From contig NZ_RZNB01000006.1 of the NCBI RefSeq assembly GCF_004078635.1, positions 170,974 through 234,973 of the forward strand: a stretch of DNA of 64,000 bases. The letters are read 5' to 3'. This DNA comes from Labedella phragmitis. GTDB taxonomy: Bacteria; Actinomycetota; Actinomycetes; Actinomycetales; Microbacteriaceae. Of the stretch, positions 27,146 through 35,781 are shown in pieces; position 1 is the first letter of the stretch, and every line of letters starts with the position of its first letter. A model generated the notes under the pieces. That model did not search any database. It worked only from the letters and a program-made list of their open reading frames with translations, and was not told the origin of the DNA. The position numbers and the translations under genes were made by a program.

Positions 27146-28138
27146 ATGGCGACGTCACGCCGCCAGTCGGCAGCGCGGGAGTCACGTAGGCCCTGGTGGA
27201 TCTTCACCGCGCTGATCGTGTTCCTCGTCGTCGACGTCCTTCTCGTCGTGCTCGCGCTGCAATCGACGGCACCCCGCCCACCCGGACCGACCACGCCGCG
27301 CCCGAGCGCCTCGAGTGAGTCGACCTCGACTCCGTCCGCCACTCCGGCGACCGACGAGGACGCGGACGCGGACGAGGACGTGGAGGTCGCATCCTCCATC
27401 ACCGCGGCAGCGCCGACGCGCCTGCTCTCCGCGCTCGACGATCAGGTGGCGTGGCGTGCGACGACCGGCAGTTGCCCGGACGCGCCGGCGATGCCGCAGC
27501 TCACGACCGACGGCGGTGCGACCTGGAAGTCGACCGACATCACCGCGAGCACCGATGTCCGTGCTCTGCAGCGGATCCTCGTGACGAGCGCGGATACCGC
27601 CTCCTTCATCGGAGCCACGGGAGAGGAGTGCGACCCGGAGTTCGTGCGCACCTTCGTGGCGGGCGACGACTTCGCAGAGAACACCGAGCAGCTCGACGGC
27701 ACCTGGCACCTCTCCCCCGTCGGCTCGGACACCGTGCACGCCCCTGGCGGTGACGTCGCCGCGCCCTGCGAGAGCGCCGTCGTCGTCTCGCCGCTCGACG
27801 ACGCCCGCGCCGCGGTCCTCTGCGACGACAGCTCCCTCCACGTCACGACCGACGCCGGCGAGACCTGGACTCGGATCGACGACACGGACGGAGCCGTCGC
27901 TCTCACGGAGAGCGAGGAGGGCTTCCTCGTCGCGCTCGTCGGCACATCGGAATGCGACGGCGCGCGGCTCGCCGCCTTCGACTCCGATGGCGCCCGCACC
28001 GACGTCGGCTGTGTGCAGAGCCCCCTCGGCGCATCCGAGCTCGCGACCGCCACGGCGATCGACTGGACTGCAGACGCCATCTGGGCATGGGTGGACGACC
28101 GGCTTCTCATCTCGACCGACGGAGGAAACACCTGGTGA
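27146..28138 (+). CDS. Membrane-anchored Asp-box (BNR-like) protein
   Basis: 330 residues. A basic N-terminus and one helix (about residues 17-39) are followed by a Pro/Ser/Thr- and Asp/Glu-rich linker, then an extracellular domain containing three Asp-box motifs: TTDGGATW, TTDAGETW and STDGGNTW, the last forming the very C-terminus. Asp boxes mark beta-propeller blades (sialidases, VPS10-like, photosystem assembly factors), but three motifs in 330 residues make a partial propeller and no catalytic residues are evident. It starts 2 bp after the phosphatase stop and overlaps the DUF4012 gene by 4 nt, so it works with them, perhaps in EPS attachment or sensing (inference). Confidence 0.75.
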   Translation: MATSRRQSAARESRRPWWIFTALIVFLVVDVLLVVLALQSTAPRPPGPTTPRPSASSESTSTPSATPATDEDADADEDVEVASSITAAAPTRLLSALDDQVAWRATTGSCPDAPAMPQLTTDGGATWKSTDITASTDVRALQRILVTSADTASFIGATGEECDPEFVRTFVAGDDFAENTEQLDGTWHLSPVGSDTVHAPGGDVAAPCESAVVVSPLDDARAAVLCDDSSLHVTTDAGETWTRIDDTDGAVALTESEEGFLVALVGTSECDGARLAAFDSDGARTDVGCVQSPLGASELATATAIDWTADAIWAWVDDRLLISTDGGNTW

Positions 28139-30057
28139 CGAACGACACTCCACGGCACGACGACGAGGCCGTCTCCACGTTCCTCGAGGATTTCGAGGCA
28201 GCCGGATCCGACTCGTCGAGCGGCAGGCGGTCCGATGCGCGGACAGGAAGCACCGGCCGCGGCGGAAAGGGACGCAAGCAGTCGAGCCGCCGTCTGCGCC
28301 GTCGTCGCCGCATCGTCGGGTGGTCGCTCACAGCCGTCGTCGTCGTTCTCATCGCGGCCGTGGCGTGGGTCGGTAGCCGAGCCCTCCTGGCGAAGAACGA
28401 ACTCGAGGCCGCCGTCCCGCTCGCGACGCGCATCACCGACTCCATCGGCGACGGCGACACCGCGGCTGCTCACCGGACGTCGCGCGCACTCGTCTCCCAC
28501 ACCATGGCGGCGGCGAGCCTCACGAGCGATCCGATCTGGCGCGCCTTCGAGATCCTGCCGTGGGTGGGTGACGACCTGCGCGCCGTCCGCGACGTCGCCG
28601 GCTCCGTCGACGGCCTCGCGCGCGACGCCGTCACCCCTGTCCTCGACCTCACCGAGACGTTCGGGCTCGAGCAGTTCAAACCGGTCGACGGCCGGCTCGA
28701 CGTGCAGCCGCTCATCGACGCGCAGCCCACGGTCGCCCGGGCCGCCGCCGCGACGGCGGCGGCTCGCCAGCGCGTGCAGGCGATCGACACGTCCGGCACC
28801 TTCCAACCGGTGACGGACGCCGTCGGCCGTTTGAGCGGTCTCGTCGACAGTGCGTACGCGGCGACGGACGCGGCCGACCGTGCGGTCCGCCTTCTCCCGC
28901 TCGTGCTCGGAAGCGACCGGCCCCGCAACTACCTGCTGCTGTTCCAGAACTCGGCCGAGCCTCGGTCGGGCGGCGGAAACCCCAGCGCCATGGCGCTCGT
29001 TCATACGGAGGACGGCGTGATCTCGCTCACGCAGCAGGCATCCGCCGGCGACTTCCCCCGACGAGACACGCCGATCATCGACCTCCCGACCGAGACCGTC
29101 AACCTGTATGGAGACATCACCGGTCGTTACGTACAGAACACGACCATCACGCCTCAGTTCCCGCTCTCCGGTCGGATGGCGCAGGCCTGGTGGCAGGACT
29201 CCTTCGGCACCGAGGTCGACGGTGTCATCGCTCTCGATCCGACGACGCTCAGCTACCTGCTCGAGGCGACCGGTCCTCTCACGCTCGCGACGGGTGACGA
29301 GTTGACCCCGGACAACGCCGTGAAGCTTCTCCTCCAGGACGTCTACGAGCGGTATCCGGAACCGCGCGTCCAGGACGCGTTCTTCGCGTCGACGGCCGCC
29401 GAGGTCTTCTCGGCGGTCTCGTCGGGAGACGTCGATCCCGTCGCCTTCATCGGTGCCCTCACCCAGGCGTCCGAGGAGCGGCGCGTACTCGTCTGGAGCT
29501 CGGACGCGACCGAGCAGGCCATTCTCGACGGCACGACGCTCAACGGAGACCTCACCCAAAACGGGGGACAAGACCGGTACGGGGTGTACGTCAACGACGC
29601 GACCGGCTCCAAGATGGGGGTCTACCTCGACTACCGTCTCGCGACCGGCGACACGACGTGTCGCAACGACGGCCGTCCTTTCCACGACATCGAGCTCACG
29701 GTCACGAGCACCGCTCCGGCCGACGCGGCAACGAGTCTCCCCCCGTACGTCACGGGAAACGGACAGTTCGGAGTAACCCCTGGTAATGTGCGGTTTATCG
29801 TGTCGTTTTACGGCGCCACCGACTCCCAGTTCGTCGGGATCACCCGAGATGGAGAAACGATCCCGGCGCAGACCGCGCGTGACTTCGACCTTCCTGTCAC
29901 TCTCACGACCGTCGAACTGGCACCCGGCGAGTCCGCCACGATTCACGCCAGATTCCTCGCACCGGAGGATTTCACGACCCGCCCGGTTACAGAGATGACG
30001 CCAGGCGTTCAACAATTCGCAACAGAAACCCTTCGGTTTAGCTGCGAGTTTCCCTAG
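28135..30057 (+). CDS. DUF4012 family membrane protein
   Basis: 640 residues. A hydrophilic start with a polybasic stretch (SRRLRRRRRI) leads into one transmembrane helix (about 60-80) and a long extracytoplasmic part. NYLLLFQNSAEPRSGGGNPS and the following AWWQDSFGTEVDGVIALDP with LSYLLEATGPL are typical DUF4012 blocks. The family is common beside actinobacterial polysaccharide and BY-kinase genes; its biochemical role is not established. I set the start at the GTG at 28135, overlapping the upstream stop (GTGA), because the frame open upstream of it has no homology. It probably takes part in export, assembly or wall attachment of the EPS (inference from context). Confidence 0.88.
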   Translation: MTNDTPRHDDEAVSTFLEDFEAAGSDSSSGRRSDARTGSTGRGGKGRKQSSRRLRRRRRIVGWSLTAVVVVLIAAVAWVGSRALLAKNELEAAVPLATRITDSIGDGDTAAAHRTSRALVSHTMAAASLTSDPIWRAFEILPWVGDDLRAVRDVAGSVDGLARDAVTPVLDLTETFGLEQFKPVDGRLDVQPLIDAQPTVARAAAATAAARQRVQAIDTSGTFQPVTDAVGRLSGLVDSAYAATDAADRAVRLLPLVLGSDRPRNYLLLFQNSAEPRSGGGNPSAMALVHTEDGVISLTQQASAGDFPRRDTPIIDLPTETVNLYGDITGRYVQNTTITPQFPLSGRMAQAWWQDSFGTEVDGVIALDPTTLSYLLEATGPLTLATGDELTPDNAVKLLLQDVYERYPEPRVQDAFFASTAAEVFSAVSSGDVDPVAFIGALTQASEERRVLVWSSDATEQAILDGTTLNGDLTQNGGQDRYGVYVNDATGSKMGVYLDYRLATGDTTCRNDGRPFHDIELTVTSTAPADAATSLPPYVTGNGQFGVTPGNVRFIVSFYGATDSQFVGITRDGETIPAQTARDFDLPVTLTTVELAPGESATIHARFLAPEDFTTRPVTEMTPGVQQFATETLRFSCEFP

Positions 30058-30214
30058 ACTGGTCTCGGGCGGACGCCATCCGCTCGCACCGGCCAACGGT
30101 CTCACGACCGGACGGCACCAGGGGAACCGGTCACGCACGACTCGGGTCGCCACCGTCATCTCGGTCACGCACCACCGAGACATCGCAGTCACCTAGACCT
30201 CACGGGGGATCATT

Positions 30215-30742
30215 TTGTTCAGGAAAATCATTGCAGGGGCGGGAATCGCTCTCGTCGCCGTCTTCGCCGCTCCCGCTGCCGCGCAGGCCGTCTACGGACC
30301 GGACGAGAGTGTCGTCGTCGACGGCGAGCCCGCACCGGGCGAGACCGTCGAGGTCACGTTCGACGAGGTCTTCGAGGGAGACGAGCAGGTCTCCGGCCAG
30401 GTCTCCGGTAACGGCCAGCCCACGATCGCGATCTTCAAGGCCGCAACAGACAGCGTCGTGAAGAGCGCCGTCGACGGAACGGTCGCCTTCGACGTGACCC
30501 TGCCCACCGACGCGACCGGCACCTACACCGTCACCGCAACGGGCCTCGAGTCCGGCCTCATCGCGCAGGCCGACATCACCGTCGTCGCCGAGGACGGCTC
30601 CGGCGCGGGCGATGAGGACGGCGACGGCCTGGCCGTCACCGGTGGCACCGCGCTCACTGCCATCTGGATCGCCGCCGGCGCCCTCGGCCTCGGTATCGTG
30701 CTCCTCCTGGTCCGCACGCTGCGCCGTAACTCGAACGCCTAA
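30215..30742 (+). CDS. Small LAVTG-anchored surface protein, paralogue 1
   Basis: 175 residues: signal peptide with AQA cleavage near residue 25, one beta-rich domain (VYGPDESVVVDGEPAPGETV and TYTVTATGLESGLIAQADIT), an acidic linker, then LAVTGG at 139-144, a hydrophobic helix and RRNSNA. LAxTG followed by helix and basic tail is the form recognised by class E sortases of high-GC actinobacteria. The start is a TTG at 30215 behind GGGGGA. The domain starts with the same GEPAPG / GRPAPG pattern as the paralogue at 31025, suggesting tandem duplication. Context next to the EPS regulatory operon suggests a cell-envelope role; function unknown. Confidence 0.8.
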   Translation: MFRKIIAGAGIALVAVFAAPAAAQAVYGPDESVVVDGEPAPGETVEVTFDEVFEGDEQVSGQVSGNGQPTIAIFKAATDSVVKSAVDGTVAFDVTLPTDATGTYTVTATGLESGLIAQADITVVAEDGSGAGDEDGDGLAVTGGTALTAIWIAAGALGLGIVLLLVRTLRRNSNA

Positions 30743-30825
30743 TACGCGCGTCACCACCGACGAAGGCTCTCGGATCTTCCGGGCGCCGTCTGATCGAAGC
30801 TCCACCACGTGACCCTGCGTCACGA

Positions 30826-30867
30826 CGAGAAGGCCCCCGGATTCGTCCGGGGGCCTTCTCGTTTTTT
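30826..30867 (+). terminator. Strong intrinsic terminator
   Basis: A perfect 16-bp stem (CGAGAAGGCCCCCGGA with its complement, loop TTCG) followed by six T residues (30862-30867). It lies 83 bp after the stop of the first LAVTG protein and separates it from the second, which must therefore have its own promoter. Confidence 0.93.
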
Positions 30868-31024
30868 CGTGTCCTCGACGACTGACGGGCGGTTCTCCAC
30901 AGCCTCCGTCCGAGTGAGCACTGCTCAGCCGCGGCCGGCCCTACCGTGCAGGTGTCGCTTGCTCGGTGCTGTCGCTGTCGCGCGGAGCGGCGATGCCCTC
31001 GCCCACCGCCATACGAAGGACACC

Positions 31025-31540
31025 ATGCTCAAGACATTCGCCGCCGGTCTCGGCGTGCTCGTCGCCCTCCTGCTCGCCACTCCCAGTGCCGCCTCCGCCT
31101 ACGTTCCGGGAGAGGTCTCCGCCGGGTCCGTCACCGGCCGACCCGCTCCCGGTGCCGTCCTCCGTGCCCAGTTCGACCGCGTCTTCCTCTCCGGAGAGAC
31201 CGTCACTCTCGTCGTCTCGTGCCCCGGACTCAGGGACGTGGAGATCGACGACACCGCCGACGGAGACGGCAGCACGAGCACGCCGCTGACGGTCCCGGCG
31301 GGTGCGAGCGGAACCTGCACGGTGTCCGCGTTCGGGGTCAGCTCCGGAGCGGCGGCGGTCGCGTCGTTCACGGTCCTCGACCCGGATGCGCCGGCCGGGG
31401 AAGGGGATGCGTCCGGAGACGGCCTCGCCGTGACGGGCGGATCCGGGCTCGCGGCGATCTGGTTCGGGGTCGGTGCTGTCGTGCTGGGTGGCACACTGTT
31501 CCTCGTGGGGCGGCATCGTCGGGTCGGCGTCCGTTCCTGA
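31025..31540 (+). CDS. Small LAVTG-anchored surface protein, paralogue 2
   Basis: 171 residues with a signal peptide (MLKTFAAGLGVLVALLLATP, cleavage near ASA 25), one beta domain with two cysteines (Cys66 and Cys98) that could form a disulfide, an acidic linker, LAVTGG at 134-139, a hydrophobic helix and a basic tail. The architecture and the motif LAVTGGxxLxAIWxxxGA are shared with the protein at 30215. ATG 31025 is preceded by GAAGGA; the frame continues open upstream but without homology. Expected to be linked to the wall by a class E sortase encoded elsewhere. Confidence 0.82.
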   Translation: MLKTFAAGLGVLVALLLATPSAASAYVPGEVSAGSVTGRPAPGAVLRAQFDRVFLSGETVTLVVSCPGLRDVEIDDTADGDGSTSTPLTVPAGASGTCTVSAFGVSSGAAAVASFTVLDPDAPAGEGDASGDGLAVTGGSGLAAIWFGVGAVVLGGTLFLVGRHRRVGVRS

Positions 31541-31602
31541 GGGGTCGCCGCCCTTCAAGGGGGTCTCCGCCCGTCGACAGGCTCAGGGACCGTGCAGCCG
31601 CG

Positions 31603-32733
31603 CTAGCGGACCGCGACCGAGTCCGCCGCGACCTCGATCCGGACGACGTCGCCGAAGGAGAGTCGCTCGTCCGCGGAGTGCTGCATGCGGATGGTGACGC
31701 CGTCGTCCGTACGGAGTCGCGTGCGGCGCAGGGAACCGAGGAAGGTGCTCTCGAGCACCGTCGCACGCTCGCCCCGGCCGTCCGTCGCGATGCGTACGTT
31801 CTCCGGTCGCAGCAGCACCTCGACCTCGCCGTCGGCGCGACGCGACCGCATCGGAAGCGACGCCCCGAAGACCGTCACCGCTCCCCCGGCCGCCGTCGCC
31901 GGCACGACGCTCGACAGCCCCACGAAGTCGGCGACGAACGTCGTCGCGGGATCGCGGTAGAGGTCCTCCGGAGAACCGATCTGCTCGATGCGGCCGGCGT
32001 TCATGACAGCGATCCGGTCGGAGACGGCGAGCGCCTCCTCCTGGTCGTGCGTCACGAAGACCGTCGTGATCGCGAGTCGCAGCTGGATGCGTCGGATCTC
32101 GTCGCGCAGCTGCACGCGCACCTTCGCGTCGAGTGCCGAGAGGGGCTCGTCGAGCAGGAGGACGCGCGGCTCGGTCACGAGCGCACGCGCGAGGGCGACG
32201 CGCTGCTGCTGGCCGCCCGAGAGCTGCGCCGGGTAGCGGTCACCGAAGGCCTGCAGCCCGACGAGTTCGAGCGCGGCGACGGCGCGCTCCCGCGCCTCCG
32301 TCTTCTTCACCTTGCGCATGCCGAGCCCGAACATCGTGTTCTCGAGGGCCGTGAGGTGGGGGAAGAGCGAATACGCCTGGAAGACCATCCCGAGGTCGCG
32401 CTTGTTCGTGGGCACCCGGGAGACGTCGGTGCCGCCGATGCTCACGACGCCGCCCTCGGGGGACTCGAGTCCCGCGAGCACGCGCAGCGCCGTCGTCTTC
32501 CCGCACCCGGACGGGCCGAGGAGCGACACGAACTCGCCCGCCGCGATGTCGAGGTCGAGTCCGTGGAGCACGCGGTGCCCTCCGTACTCCTTCACGACGC
32601 CGCGGAACGAGACGCTCGCGCCGTCGACGCCCGAGGCGACGAGTGGATTCGACCCCGTCGTGCGGGAGTCGGTCTCGGCCTCGAGCGAGGAGGGGACGCC
32701 CTGGCTCGGGTGGGCGTTGGTGTCCATGGTCAT
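31603..32733 (-). CDS. ABC transporter ATPase (polyamine/iron/phosphonate type)
   Basis: 376 residues. Walker A GPSGCGKTT, Q-loop FQAYSLFPHLTALEN, signature LSGGQQQR, Walker B VLLLDEPLSALD and the switch VFVTHDQEEAL are all intact. A C-terminal TOBE-like regulatory domain follows (LLRPENVRI). The family energises import of polyamines, ferric iron, sulfate or 2-aminoethylphosphonate. Start ATG 32733 overlaps the permease stop as ATGA and has GAAGGA upstream. It ends the four-gene minus-strand operon that begins with the binding protein at 35635. Confidence 0.93.
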   Translation of the reverse strand: MTMDTNAHPSQGVPSSLEAETDSRTTGSNPLVASGVDGASVSFRGVVKEYGGHRVLHGLDLDIAAGEFVSLLGPSGCGKTTALRVLAGLESPEGGVVSIGGTDVSRVPTNKRDLGMVFQAYSLFPHLTALENTMFGLGMRKVKKTEARERAVAALELVGLQAFGDRYPAQLSGGQQQRVALARALVTEPRVLLLDEPLSALDAKVRVQLRDEIRRIQLRLAITTVFVTHDQEEALAVSDRIAVMNAGRIEQIGSPEDLYRDPATTFVADFVGLSSVVPATAAGGAVTVFGASLPMRSRRADGEVEVLLRPENVRIATDGRGERATVLESTFLGSLRRTRLRTDDGVTIRMQHSADERLSFGDVVRIEVAADSVAVR

Positions 32734-33605
32734 GTCGGGTCCTTCTTCGGGGTGGTGCGACGGAGCGCCGCCGCCGTGCCGACGCGACCGATCGCGAGGA
32801 GCAGCAGAAACGCGAAGAGCAGCGCGAGCAGGGCGAGGATGACGGCGACGTACGGGTCCTGCTTGTTCACGACGAAGAGCGCCGTCTGCAGGTTCTGCCG
32901 GTTGAGCAGCGAGGCGATCGTGAACTCCCCGAGCACGACGGCCACCGAGATGAGCGACGCGGAGAGGAGCCCGACGCGCAGGTTCGGGGCGAGCACCGTG
33001 AGGAGCACGCTCCCCCACCCGGCGCCGAGCGAGCGTGCCGCCTCGGTGAGCGTGCGCACGTCGATCGCGTCGAGGTTCGCCTGGATCGCCCGGTACGCGT
33101 ACGGGAGGACCGTCACGCCGTACGCGAAGGCGAGCGTCCACACACCCGTGCCGACGCTGCGACCGATCGTCAGGTAGATCGGCGAGAGGCCCACGACGAG
33201 CACGATCGCGGGGATCGACAGCGGCAGGAGGCACAGGAACTCGAGCGGTCGGCGCAGGGCGGGGAACCGCAGCGTCACGAGGATCATCGTCGGCGCGAGC
33301 AGGAACAGGACGATCGCGACGGTCGTGAGACTCAGGACGAGCGAGCCCTGGAGCCCGCGCCAGATGGGCGCGTACTTCCCGGCGTTCGCGGGGTCGACGA
33401 GAGCGGCCCAGTGACTGCCGTCGTAGCCGCCCCCGACACCCCGGAGCGTGAACTCGATCATCGACGCGATCGGGATCAGGAAGACGAGCCCGACGACACC
33501 GAGGATGACCCCCGTCGTCACGGGCCGCGGCGCGATCCCGGTCCGGTTCGGGGCGGTGCGGTTCAGGCCTGCCCGGTTCAGGCCTGCCCTGTTCAGGCCT
33601 GCCAT
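32730..33605 (-). CDS. ABC transporter permease, second subunit
   Basis: 291 residues with about six transmembrane helices. TEAARSLGAGWGSVLLTVLAP is the EAA loop that docks on the ATPase; VYL/PAIVLVVG helices resemble PotC/FbpB-type permeases. The N-terminus begins with a short tandem repeat (AGLNR three times, then TAPNRTG) encoded by near-perfect 15-bp DNA repeats, which is unusual for this family and lies before the first helix. The start ATG at 33605 overlaps the previous permease gene by 13 bp. Confidence 0.9.
   Translation of the reverse strand: MAGLNRAGLNRAGLNRTAPNRTGIAPRPVTTGVILGVVGLVFLIPIASMIEFTLRGVGGGYDGSHWAALVDPANAGKYAPIWRGLQGSLVLSLTTVAIVLFLLAPTMILVTLRFPALRRPLEFLCLLPLSIPAIVLVVGLSPIYLTIGRSVGTGVWTLAFAYGVTVLPYAYRAIQANLDAIDVRTLTEAARSLGAGWGSVLLTVLAPNLRVGLLSASLISVAVVLGEFTIASLLNRQNLQTALFVVNKQDPYVAVILALLALLFAFLLLLAIGRVGTAAALRRTTPKKDPT
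33560..33604 (-). repeat. Three tandem 15-bp repeats at the permease N-terminus
   Basis: The unit GGTTCAGGCCTGCCC occurs three times with one or two changes and encodes the pentapeptide AGLNR repeated in the second permease. Because units are 15 bp, gain or loss by slippage would keep the reading frame. Confidence 0.85.
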
Positions 33606-34498
33606 CGTGCCGCCCTCCGCTGGACCAGCGCGTAGGCGGTCATGACGACCGCCATGATGACGATCATGCCGAGGGCGAGCACGCCCGCGACGTTCTCGCG
33701 TCCGAGCACGGTCTCGCTCGTGAGGGCCGTGCGGATCTGGAGCGGCACGATCGACGAGCCCTGGCTCGAGAGCGCGGCGGCCGTCGCGTAGGACGAGAAC
33801 GCGTTGGCGACGAGCAGAAGGAAGCTCGCGAGGAACGACGGCGCGAGCACGGGGATGCCGACCCTGCGCCAGAACGCTCCGGGCGTGCCTCCGAGGGTCA
33901 GGACCGCCTCCATCCATTGCGGCTTGATCCCGGCGAGTGCCGGGAGGAACGTGATGACCATGAGCGGCACCTGGAAGTAGACGTACGGCAGGACGAGTCC
34001 CGGGAGCTCGTAGATCCACGCTCCGTCCGCGAAGATGTCGATGCCGAAGCCGTCGCGCAGCAGGAGCGTCACGACGCCCTGCAGGCCGATCGTCGCGATG
34101 AAGGCGAACGCGAGCATGACGCCGCCGAACTGGGCGAGGACGCCGCTCGCGGCGTCGACGATCGCGCGGGCGCGGCCGCCCTCGGGGAAGCCGAGCATCG
34201 CGTAGCTGAGGGCGGCGCCGACGACGGCACCGATGATCGCGGTGAGGAACGAGAGCCAGATCGAGTTCCCGAACGCCGAGAGGATGACCGGGTCGCCGAG
34301 GGCCCCGAGATTCTCGAACGTGAAGGCGCCGTCGGCGGTGAAGAGACCGCTCGCCAGGGCGATGCCCGTCGGGAGGGCGAGGAAGACGGCGATGTAGACG
34401 CCGAACGGGAGCAACCCGAGGGCTGCGGGGGCGGGGGCGCGCCGGCGCCGTCGACCGGAGTCGACGACACCGACGCGCTCGTGTACTGCTGTCGCCAC
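33593..34498 (-). CDS. ABC transporter permease, first subunit
   Basis: 301 residues, six hydrophobic helices. The EAA-type loop is seen in MEAVLTLGGTPGAFWRRVGI, where the permease contacts the ATPase. LGLLPFGVYIAVFLALPTGIAL begins the first helix after a polybasic start (RRRRRAPAPAA). The start is a GTG at 34498, 9 bp after the binding-protein stop, and the end overlaps the next permease by 13 bp. With that protein it forms the heterodimeric channel of the importer. Confidence 0.9.
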   Translation of the reverse strand: MATAVHERVGVVDSGRRRRRAPAPAALGLLPFGVYIAVFLALPTGIALASGLFTADGAFTFENLGALGDPVILSAFGNSIWLSFLTAIIGAVVGAALSYAMLGFPEGGRARAIVDAASGVLAQFGGVMLAFAFIATIGLQGVVTLLLRDGFGIDIFADGAWIYELPGLVLPYVYFQVPLMVITFLPALAGIKPQWMEAVLTLGGTPGAFWRRVGIPVLAPSFLASFLLLVANAFSSYATAAALSSQGSSIVPLQIRTALTSETVLGRENVAGVLALGMIVIMAVVMTAYALVQRRAARWQA

Positions 34499-34507
34499 GA
34501 AAGGGGC

Positions 34508-35635
34508 TCAGCCGACCGCGGCGGCCCATTCGCTGCCGAGGAGCTCACCGGCAGCGGCGCTCTGGTCGGACGTCGGGACGACGACCTCGGTGGGAGCCTC
34601 GGGGAGGGCCTCGAAGAGCTCCTGGTCGATGGTCCCGGCCTCGGCCATCGCGTCGGCGAGGACCGGACGGGCTCCACCCGCGAGCCACAGGTTCTGCGCC
34701 TCGTCGCTGTAGAGGAACTCCTGCCAGAGGCGAGCCGCAGCGGGGTGCGGCGCGTCCTTGTTCACGGCCTGGTTGTAGTAGCCCGCGTAACCGGTGCCCG
34801 GGAGGATCTTGACCTTCCAGTCGGGGTTGTCGGCCGCGTGCGTGACGTTGAGGTAGTCCCAGTCGAAGACGACGGGGGTCTCACCGGAGGCGACGGTCGC
34901 GCTCGTCACGTCGAGCTTCAGCATGTTGCCCGCGGCGTTGAGCTCCGAGAAGAAGTCGATGCCGGGGCCGAAGTCGTCGAGGTCGCCGCCGTTCTGCACG
35001 GTCGCGAGACCGACGGCCGCGAAGGCCGCGCCCGCCTGCGTCGGGTCGCCGTTGATCGCGACGGAGCCACGGTACTCGTCGCCGAGGAGGTCCTCGAGCG
35101 CCTCGGGCTCGTCGAACTTCGAGGAGTCGTACCCGATCGACATGTACCCGCCGTAGTCACCGGTGAAGAGGCCGTCGGGATCCTTGAGCTCGTCCGGGAT
35201 GGCGTCCCACTGCTCCACCTTGTACTCGGCGAACATGTCCGTGTTCTCGAGCGCGACCGTGAGGCCGAGGTCGAAGACGTCGGGCGCCGTGTCGAGGCCC
35301 TCGTTCGTCTCGGCGGCCTGAATCTCCTCGGCGCTCGAGGCGTCGGGCGACGCCTCGTTGATCGTGATCTCGGGGTACTTCGCGGCGAACGCGTCGAGGA
35401 CGGCGCCGTAGTTGGCCCAGTCGCGCGGCAGCGCGATGACGTTGAGCTGTCCCTCGGCCTTCGCTGCGGCCTCGAGGTCTTCGAGCGAACCGAAATCGGC
35501 GAGGCTCGTCGCCGTCGCGGCATCGGTCGACGACGCGGAGTCGGCGTCGGCCTGGCCGGACGAGCATGCTCCGAGGAGCAGGGTGATGGACGCGGCCGCC
35601 GCGAGCGCGGCGATTCCTCGACGTGTGGACATCAT
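34508..35635 (-). CDS. ABC transporter substrate-binding lipoprotein
   Basis: 375 residues. The N-terminus is a lipoprotein signal with lipobox LLGAC (Cys24). The mature part, beginning LNVIALPRDWANYGAVLDAF, matches the periplasmic-binding-protein II fold of polyamine, iron and 2-aminoethylphosphonate binders (VFDLGLTVALEN, YMSIGYDSSKF, DPTQAGAAFAAVGLA, YYNQAVNKDAPHPAAA). No acidic pocket typical of polyamine binders or tyrosine pair of ferric binders is obvious, so the ligand stays open. First gene of the operon, GAGAGGAA upstream of the double ATG. Confidence 0.9.
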   Translation of the reverse strand: MMSTRRGIAALAAAASITLLLGACSSGQADADSASSTDAATATSLADFGSLEDLEAAAKAEGQLNVIALPRDWANYGAVLDAFAAKYPEITINEASPDASSAEEIQAAETNEGLDTAPDVFDLGLTVALENTDMFAEYKVEQWDAIPDELKDPDGLFTGDYGGYMSIGYDSSKFDEPEALEDLLGDEYRGSVAINGDPTQAGAAFAAVGLATVQNGGDLDDFGPGIDFFSELNAAGNMLKLDVTSATVASGETPVVFDWDYLNVTHAADNPDWKVKILPGTGYAGYYNQAVNKDAPHPAAARLWQEFLYSDEAQNLWLAGGARPVLADAMAEAGTIDQELFEALPEAPTEVVVPTSDQSAAAGELLGSEWAAAVG

Positions 35636-35781
35636 TTCCTCTCGTGGTGCACCGAGGACGGGTCGGACTCGGTTGCCACCCGGAGGTTATGACCGCGACG
35701 CGACGACACGGCGACTCGCGGATGAACGACGCGTGACGCGGCGGAGACCGGTTGGTGTGCGCCCGAGGCCGGTGCGGGGCC

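Noticed and set aside
27442..30192. Minus-strand ORF of about 900 codons opposite DUF4012 and the Asp-box gene
   Set aside because: The plus strand encodes recognisable proteins with coupled starts; the antisense frame has no motif and extreme Arg/Glu content.
30809..31024. N-terminal extension of the second LAVTG protein from 30809
   Set aside because: It would run through the terminator hairpin and place the signal peptide internally; ATG 31025 has a good ribosome site.
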